NCBI GenBank assembly: GCA_008638375.1
Contig: CM018052.1
Location: 25,761,071-25,825,070 of the forward strand
Length of the DNA stretch: 64,000 nt
DNA from: Nyssa sinensis
Lineage: Eukaryota > Streptophyta > Magnoliopsida > Cornales > Nyssaceae
Reading direction: 5' to 3'
The notes under the pieces were generated by a model that was given only the letters and a program-made list of their open reading frames with translations, ran no database searches and had not been told where the DNA came from. Each line of letters begins with the position of its first letter. Within the stretch, counting starts at the first letter, position 1. Of the stretch, positions 57,262-64,000 are shown one piece after another. Position numbers and translations under genes: made by a program.

Positions 57262-58165
57262 AAATGAAAAATATTATTCATTTCTTCAAATTTAATGATA
57301 ATTTGAAGATGGGTTAGAGTGCCTTTTTCCTTTTCGGCCTTCAAATTTGAAAATTTGAAGGTGGGTTGGAAATGATGGGATAGATGTCCCAATTTGTTAT
57401 TTTAATTATATTTCTAATGTGATATGTTAATATATAATAATTTTAAAAATTATATCATGTAACAGTTAAAATTATAATATCTTAACATATCAAAGTAGAA
57501 ATACAATTAAAGAGATAAATTAAAAATACATATCATTTTCTTATTAAAAAAACAAAAAAAAGACGAGGAAAAACGCGTCAATTTGAAGGTCTCAGCGTGT
57601 CAATGACGTTAAAGTGGTGGTGTGCATTTGCCTTCGTGCGACACACGCTGAATGGAAGCATCCAAATACTTTCCTTTCTTTGGGTGCGTCTTTTCTGTGT
57701 GTGTGTCCATCTATTTATTAGCATTTCTTGGATGTAAAAATATTATTCATTTCTTTAAATTTGATGATAATTTAAAGATGGGTTGGAGTGTCTTTTTTTT
57801 TTTTTTTTTTTTCCTGTCTTCAAATTTAAAAATTTAAAAGTGGGTTGGAAATGATAGGATAAATATCCTAATTTATTATTTTAATTATATATATGTCAAT
57901 ATATAATGACTTTAAATATCATATCATGTAAGAGTTAAAATTATAATATCTTAACATATCAAATTAAAAATATAATTAAAGAGATAAATTAAAAATACAT
58001 AACATTTTTTTATTAAAAAAAAAGGTGAGGGAAAACGCGTAAATTTGATGATCTCAGCGGGTCAATGGCGTTAAAGTGGTGTGCATTTGCCTTTGTGACA
58101 CGCTGAATGGAAGCATCCGAATACTTTCCTTTCTTTAGGTGTGTCTTTTGTGTGTGTGTGTCTCC
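57262..58165. repeat. tandem duplication upstream of the peptide gene
   Basis: 57262-57715 and 57740-58165 are diverged direct copies. Shared order: AATATTATTCATTTCTT, a GATGGGTTGGAG stretch, GTGGGTTGGAAATGAT, TATAATATCTTAACATATCA, AAAACGCGT, GCGTTAAAGTGGT, ACGCTGAATGGAAGCATCC and TACTTTCCTTTCTTT. The second copy leads directly into the TATA-like CTATATATC and the ATG at 58213; the first copy has no gene after it. Confidence 0.8.
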
Positions 58166-58180
58166 ATCTATATATCATCA
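58165..58180 (+). promoter_or_regulatory. candidate TATA box of the peptide gene
   Basis: CCATCTATATATCATC lies about 35-45 bases upstream of the ATG at 58213. The leader would then be very short. Confidence 0.35.
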
Positions 58181-58212
58181 ACGAATTTCCTTAAGCGACA
58201 ACATATAACAAA

Positions 58213-59170
58213 ATGGTGAAGAAGCCTTCTTCTTTTTGTTATTCACTCCTTATTTGTTGCTATTGCTGCTTAGTTTTCTGCCTCTTCATTTCGAGTGGTG
58301 TCGCTGTACAAGAATTGGCTGGTCATCATCAGCGCGGTAAGTAGTCTCTCTCTCTCTCTGTCTCTTTCTGATTCGCTGCTGCTTAATTGAGTTTGTTTGA
58401 TGGTCCTTTCCAATCAAGATTTCATTCAATTTAAAATAAAAATCTATTATCTTGAATGGATGTATTTACTTTTTAAAAAGACATTATTGTTTTATCAAAA
58501 ATTATATTTAAAATAAAAATAATATTTTAAATTGAATAAGATTTTGTTGAGTCGAGTTTATCTTATATTTTTATTTTAAATAATATAAGACTTTTTATTG
58601 ATAATATTTTAAATTATATAGTTAGTATTAGTAAAATAATATAATATTAAACCACTATTATGTCATTCAAAATGAAAATAGATATAAATTTAGATAAAAT
58701 AATAAATTTAATCATTTTAAAAAGTTTTAAAATAATCATGTAAGAAAAAAATATGTTGAAATTTTTATTTATTTATTTGAATGTTTCCATTAAAGTTGAT
58801 CTCTCTCCTCTCTCACTGGCCAATTTGGATGTCCTATTAAGTTAGAATGGGCCATTCATTTTTTTAGGTAGCATTTTAATGTTTAAAAATGTTAAATTTT
58901 GTCATTTTAAACAAATCTATAAATAGCCATACAAGAAATATTGCTACATCCGTTCAATGTGACAATATATAAATTATTAATGTAAGTATTTAAATGAAAC
59001 AAGCCCTTAATATCGTTCTCAGACTCTCTCTCTCTCTCTCTCTCTCTCCCTCTCCCTCTATGATTGTTCCAGGATATTTTGGCGGACCCTGTAGAACTTT
59101 CCATCACCCTTCTCGTGGTGCTGTATTTGCAAATCCGTCACCTCATGGCCCAGGTTGCCGCCACAGATAG
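58213..59170 (+). CDS. putative small secreted peptide (two exons, 73 aa)
   Basis: Exon 1 is 58213-58336 and exon 2 is 59073-59170, joined in phase 1 (CGC G|GTAAGT and a long pyrimidine tract then CCAG|GA), giving 222 nt including TAG. The first 33 residues (MVKKPSSFCYSLLICCYCCL, then VFCLFISSGVAVQ) have a basic start and a hydrophobic core, a clear signal-peptide profile. The remaining 40 residues are small and polar and end VFANPSPHGPGCRHR. The NPSPHGPGC stretch resembles the SGPSxxGxGH C-terminal motif of PIP/PIPL-type signalling peptides at P, S and both G positions, with C in place of H; this is suggestive only. It could instead be a lineage-specific secreted peptide or a decayed gene. 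Exon structure and frame are intact. Confidence 0.6.
59023..59060 (+). repeat. (TC)n tract before the exon 2 acceptor
   Basis: A CTCTCT run of about 35 bases lies 13 bases before the CCAG acceptor and may act as an extended polypyrimidine tract. Confidence 0.7.
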
Positions 59171-60399
59171 TGGAGTGAACTAAAAGCGTGGTTTCATGGC
59201 ATTCGTGTGATTTAGGGGCATTACTAAACTTGTATCATCGTACTATTTGGAGTTTGGAGTGAGTTTCAACCAGTTGGTTTTCTTGGTTTCGTACTATTTG
59301 GACTTTGCAGTGAGTTTCAGAACTAAGTAAATGCTATGCAATAGATAAATGATAATATAATAATAATAGTAAAAGAAGAAGAAGCAAAGTAATTACTTTG
59401 CAGGATTACTTGTGCCTATTTAATAATGTTAGACTTACTTAAAATCTTTATTAAAAGTGTTTATTTTCATGAGTTGTTAATATTGTGTTGGTTAAATATC
59501 ACATCATGTCATATGATGATATGATATTCAGTCAATACAACACTGCCAACTTATAAAAATAAATATTTTTGATAAAATATAAAAATAATGCTAGCATTAC
59601 TCTTACTTGTTGGGTCAGGAGAATCTATGATAAGGTCGGAAATCAATCGTAGATTGATGTATGTATGCTATGTTGAATTTGTAATAAATAATAAAATAAT
59701 TTTTATTGATATAAATTGAATGAGACCATTGACTAAGTCAATGGAAACTTGTGATTTCTATGTCCTGGCATTTGTATAATTGTCTCCTGGTTTCCATTTG
59801 CTGACTTCTGTATTATCGTCTGGTAAGAGTTTGAAAAGAAGGTGTATGAATTAATTATAGGAATGTTGATATACAATATTCATAAATATTAAAAAAATTC
59901 ATACTAATTTTGGATGTCTGTTGACATACCTAAGATTCTGATTAATGCATGATTTTATCTTTTCTTACAAGAAGATGAGGATGTTAGAATAAAATGATTC
60001 TAAATCCAATCAACGGAAGCATTTAAAAACAAAAAAAATTAACTCATGTTTTTGCAAATCACATATTAAGAATATTATGGTATCAAAACAAATTATACCA
60101 ACCGAAAGAAAAACAAACACTCTTTGAAGAATGACTCCAATCTACCTTCACATCTTCACTTTTATGTCAATTTTGGATTCATTACAAGCTCTTGAAAGAG
60201 GGTCTCAAATGTTGAATTAAGAGAAAATCTTAAAAAAGGGCCAAGCCTTTTTTTATTGTTATTATTATTTTGTGAATCTAGAGAGCCTCACCTTATTTGT
60301 ATATATGTACTGTGACGTGTTACCATTCTCTTCCATTGCTCCTGAGTCACTCAAATATTGAATTCATTGAAAATTAAAAATAAAATTAAAATTAAGGGT
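59171..60399. other. intergenic, AT-rich
   Basis: No coding sequence, RNA gene or transposon end recognised. A short duplication (TTTCGTACTATTTGGA near 59240 and 59287) follows the peptide gene. Confidence 0.5.
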
Positions 60400-61124
60400 G
60401 CATAAAATACCGGAGACCCGACTGAAATAGCCGGGCACCATCCCGAGGACCCCATCTGCTAGATCTTAACCCGAATTTCAATACCCTCCCACCTCCGCCC
60501 CCACCCTTCATCGCCATGGTCCCTCCGTCCGTCTTTCACCGGAACGCCATCACCGCCACAACCGATCCCTCTCTTCTTCCCGTCCAACACCATAACCGAC
60601 CTCAACCCACCCCCCCCCGGTCCGTCTTCCTCTGCAATGTCACCATCGCCAACCCCCCCTTCTCTTCTCCTCCATGCCATAATCAACCTAAATCCCCACT
60701 CCCAGCACTCACCCCTAAATCTATTGACCCACCCCACCATCAAAACCCATCGACCCACCGCCAACTCGAAAACCCCAACTTCTTTCCCCCCTGGTGGCGC
60801 ATCCCCCTTCGCAACTGCATAACAATACGAGACCCATCTCTACCATTCCGTTTCAAAATAAGGTGAGCGAGCTTCTAGAGTGTTGCTTCTGTTGGTTGTG
60901 GTGTTACTGCTATCATGATTAGATGAGTTCTCCTGATGTTGATGCTGCCTACTGTTGAGGCTGCCTCTGAAAATTACAAGGGGAAATTACTGCTGTCATG
61001 ATCTGCTCTCAGTCCCCTTGATGCTGCCTCTGGGATCTGCTTGCACCCAAACTGCACCTGCACCCCCCCACTTCTAAACCTAGATCATAGAGCTGGAGTG
61101 AAAATAGGTGTCTATAAAGGGCGA

Positions 61125-63008
61125 ATGGAAGGTGGGATAGAAGGCAGAGCAAATGGTAGTGGATGGAACCCCGTAATCTGCAAGAAGAAGAGATTCAACT
61201 CCAACAGTGCTGGTGCCTTGAACGGTCTGTTCACCGTCTTCGTTGACAACCTGCCGGAATCCATGGAACCAAGAGCCTCTACCAATTATTCTTAAATTTC
61301 GGCATCGTCAACGATGTCTACATCCCAAAGAAAAGGAGAGCGAGAATGTGCTCTCGATTTGGATTCGTAAAATATAAATGCTTTGTAGCGGCTGGAATCG
61401 CCATTCAGAAAGCTAATGGCTTGTGGCTCAATGACAAAAGCATCACCGCAAAGAAAGCCGATTTTGAAAAACACAAGGCTTCATCCAATATCAAAATCTG
61501 CAATCCAGTGGACACCACCAACAGAGTATGCCCACCTTTGAACAACAATCCCTCAAAATCTTATGCTGATGCTCTGAAAGGAAAAAGTGAGTACAATCTG
61601 CCTCAAGCCTCTATTGAAGTCCAAGAATCTGGCAACGGCTGGCTTGCAAGAAGTGCCATTGCCAAACTTCACACCCCCATAACCATGGAATCTCTATATG
61701 AAGCTTTTGGCAATAAAGGCATATATGATATTGAAATTCGGGATTGCGGAGGAAATGATGTGGTCTTAACGTTCTCGTCCATCGACCATAAGCAATCCAT
61801 GCTTCAAGACGGTATATGTTGGTTATCCAATTGGTTTGCTTCAGTGAGCGAATGGCAACAAGACCTCCATCTAAAACCATCCCGCCTTGTATGGATTAGC
61901 TGCTATGGTGTTCCACTGAACCTATGGAATGCAGACAACTTCTTCAAAATTGGAAAACTATGGGGAAACATCATCACTCTAGACAGTGCAACGGCAAAAC
62001 TGGGATCATTTGTTAGCAGAAAGATTCAGATCATAACCAGCTGCTTTGAACCTATTAACAAAGCCATTACCCTTACCTACAAAGGGAAGTCTTATTCCAT
62101 AAGGGTTGTTGAAGAACAGGTAGTGAAACCCTGTATCATCCAACCATTCATCAAAGTTATCACCGACACTCTCCGGCCGACAGTTTCATCACCAAATCCA
62201 TTCCCACCGGAACCCATTGATGATGAAGATGTGAATTTCAACATGGTTGAAGCAGCCCCTATGGATTCCCAAGACAGCGTGGACAACTTTGTTGACAACT
62301 CTATGGTTGATGAGACGTTATAGTGTGAGGGGAATGGAGATGGCTGTACCTCAAGCGGCGAGGTTAGTAATACATCCACAGCTCCCCAAAACTTTTGGTT
62401 TAATGAGAATGGGATGCAAACTTCAAAATCAGTTCATAATTCAAATTCAAATGAACATGGGATACCTGAACCAATACGAAGCATAAGTGGCCCATTAAGT
62501 AAATATCCGGAGATACATTTAGAAATCTGTTTGGGCCAAGATGCAACAAAGATCACTAGACCTTCAAAGGACCCAATCCTGGTCTCCAGCTATGCTTCAT
62601 GGAACTCCCTCAAGCAACCCCAAAATTCAGACCACACGCAATCATGCCCTGCAACTCTCCCCTTCAAACATCTCTCCCTATCTCAACCTAAAAAGAAGCC
62701 AGCCCCCACCAAGCAGAAAAAATTCCCTTGATCAAATTCTCGCCCAAACTCTAACATAGGATTCTTTAACCCAATTGGTTCCTTTCGGTTTCTTGTAAAG
62801 ATCAGACCCAGCAAGAAGAAGAGTGTAGTCCTCCGATCAACAGCCACTTCTCTCCCAGCTCCCCCTAACCATCTGGCAGAAGCTCAGGCCATAAAAGATC
62901 TAGGTGAAGCCCTTGGTCTGGTGTACAGCGGTTCGGAGCAGGAACTCATCAATAGGATCGTGGAACTTGAAGAGAAAGACATACGAGATTCTGCTAAAGA
63001 AACTTGAG
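61125..63008 (+). pseudogene. LINE ORF1 (RRM / nucleic-acid chaperone protein), broken
   Basis: From the ATG at 61125 the frame gives LFTVFVDNLPESMEPR, the start of an RRM. A one-base slip near 61272 moves the continuation (LYQLFLNFGIVNDVYIPKKR, SRFGFVKYKCF) into the frame of 61346-62323. That frame runs on through a DUF4283-like central region (WLSNWFASVSEWQQDLHL, LVWISCYGVPLNLWNADNFF). A TAG at 62321 and further frame changes follow. The text resumes as AEAQAIKDLGEALGLVYSGS, then VELEEKDIRDSAKET before a stop near 63008, which matches the usual ORF1 end just before ORF2. Confidence 0.8.
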
Positions 63009-63058
63009 CAGAACCACTATAAATATTTTCTATGGGTGTCTAGAAATTCCACCTATTT

Positions 63059-63838
63059 ATGATTATTCTATCTTGGAACATCAGAAGGTTGGATCGACCC
63101 AAAAAGAAAAGGAAGCTAAGAAATTTAATCTTGGAAAAGAAGGTAGATTTCATGTTGCTTCAAGAGATGAAAAAATCTTACATAAACAAGCCCTTTGTCC
63201 AATCAGTATGGCCTTGGGATAACTTCGATTACATGGAAGTTAACTCAATGGGTAAATCAGGAGGCCTTCTGTGTATCTGGAATTCAGAAGTTTTCTCCAT
63301 CTCAGAGTGCTGCTGCAACCATCACTTCATTCTTATATCAGGAATTCTTCTCCCGAATTTTCCATGCTGCATTATTAATATCCATGCTCCAAATGAGGCA
63401 AGGTCTCGAAAGCAATTCTGGGACGTTTTGTCTAACCTAAAGCAGCAGTTCGCCTCTCCATGGTGTGCGGGTGGTGATTTCAACGAAATTAGATTCATTA
63501 CAGAAAAAAGAGAGTGCTCGAGGATAGATAAAGGAATGAAGGATTTTAACAACTTCATAGACCAAATGGAATTATCAGATCTACCACTACTGGGTAGGCA
63601 ATTCACATGGTGCAAATCACATGAAGAACACAAATGGAGCAGGCTGGACCGTTTCCTATTGCACCCCGAATGGATTGAACATTTCAATTTCAAAGTCTGG
63701 GGCCTTCCAAGATCACTCTCATATCACAACCCTATCCTTCTGATGGAAGATTTAAGGGATTGGGGCCCTCGCCCATTCAAATTTATCAATGCATGGACCT
63801 CTCATCCATATTTCCTCCCAACGGTTGAAAAATTCTAG
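63059..63838 (+). pseudogene. LINE ORF2, endonuclease domain (start of ORF2)
   Basis: MIILSWNIRRLDRPKKKRKL opens a plant LINE endonuclease. The catalytic-site motifs LLQEMK (E), INIHAPNEARSRKQFW and GGDFNEIR are present, as is the substrate-binding SRLDRFLLHPEW. The final SDH motif reads SYHNPILL, with the aspartate replaced. A stop at 63836-63838 is a frameshift effect: the next frame continues NECQFNGWAGFKLLKKMQSL, then RVTLKSWNLSEFGNIA, to the window edge. The enzyme is almost certainly inactive. Confidence 0.85.
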
Positions 63839-64000
63839 GAATGAGTGCCAATTCAATGGATGGGCTGGATTCAAACTCTTGAAAAAAATGCAAAGTCTTA
63901 GAGTCACTCTAAAGTCTTGGAATTTATCAGAGTTTGGAAACATCGCCACAAATCTTAAAAAGGCCGAAGAGGATCTTCACTCCATGGACATCATCACAGA

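Larger units (their letters stand above)
51370..57385 (-). mobile_element. repeat C, interrupted by a copia element
   Basis: 51370-54112 plus 56842-57385 reads as the reverse complement of 4264-7432. It includes (CA)n/(TA)n (51398-51432), (TC)n(TA)n (51612-51662), (TC)n (51957-51985), the AT-rich middle, the hAT-like end (53385-53525) and the protease fragment. The site of the copia insertion is intact in repeats A and B (TTAGATGATATTAGAGGG and TTAAGTAATATTAGAGGG). Confidence 0.75.
60400..64000 (+). mobile_element. LINE (L1-type) retrotransposon, 3' part outside window
   Basis: ORF1 with an RRM followed by ORF2 beginning with an apurinic-type endonuclease, in the order of plant L1 LINEs. The 5' boundary is not fixed; the C-rich, stop-poor stretch 60480-60866 and the following 170 bases look like a 5' leader. 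The reverse transcriptase lies beyond 64000. Both ORFs are damaged. Confidence 0.85.

Noticed and set aside
60516..60866. 116-aa proline-rich ORF
   Set aside because: C-rich leader of the LINE; both strands are open here through base composition alone.

Overview
This is a stretch of a plant nuclear genome, almost certainly from a eudicot and probably a woody one (a family guess such as Fagales would be weak). The signs are AT-rich intergenic DNA, long chromovirus-type LTRs, copia, CACTA, Mutator-like, hAT-like and LINE remnants, and two plausible host genes with GT-AG introns. Nothing bacterial or organellar was seen. By far most of the window is nested transposable-element DNA.

Layout. 1-4255: decayed LTR blocks. 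4264-7432: repeat 'A', carrying a papain-like cysteine protease fragment. 7433-7830: a CACTA-type terminus. 8196-15818: a tandem array of about 171-bp monomers with higher-order structure, split by a solo LTR at 10086-12240 (near-perfect TSD). 15819-26288: a decayed minus-strand Ty3-gypsy element with LTRs over 3 kb long and a deleted reverse-transcriptase core. 26289-27103: an unassigned stretch and a hAT-like end. 27104-27644 and 40197-40507: two halves of a Mutator-like transposase pseudogene, separated by one 12.5-kb non-autonomous LTR element (27645-40191, TSD TATGG, 1015-bp LTRs). That element has no gag-pol. It carries sense-oriented fragments of host genes: an FLS2-like LRR receptor kinase, the 26S proteasome subunit RPN9 and an RRM protein. 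It was itself invaded by a 2952-bp solo LTR (TSD ATGAA) and by a pristine 510-bp TRIM (identical 216-bp LTRs, TSD CTTTT).

41602-44909: a two-exon bHLH30/32-type transcription factor gene on the minus strand, the clearest host gene. 46588-57385: an LTR relic, then two copies (B, C) of repeat A in inverted orientation relative to A. B is interrupted by a 3' half copia element and C by a 5' half copia element whose 791-aa gag-protease-integrase ORF is open. 57262-58165: a tandem duplication directly upstream of a small two-exon gene (58213-59170). That gene encodes a 73-aa putative secreted peptide too short for ordinary ORF calling. 60400-64000: a plus-strand LINE with an RRM-type ORF1 and an endonuclease domain, running off the window.

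Relative chronology can be read from the nesting. The array duplication preceded the solo LTR at 10086. The Mutator-like gene preceded the 12.5-kb element, which preceded its nested solo LTR, and the TRIM is the youngest datable insertion. The two host genes show no functional connection to each other. No homology search or alignment program was run; all comparisons were made by reading the sequence.
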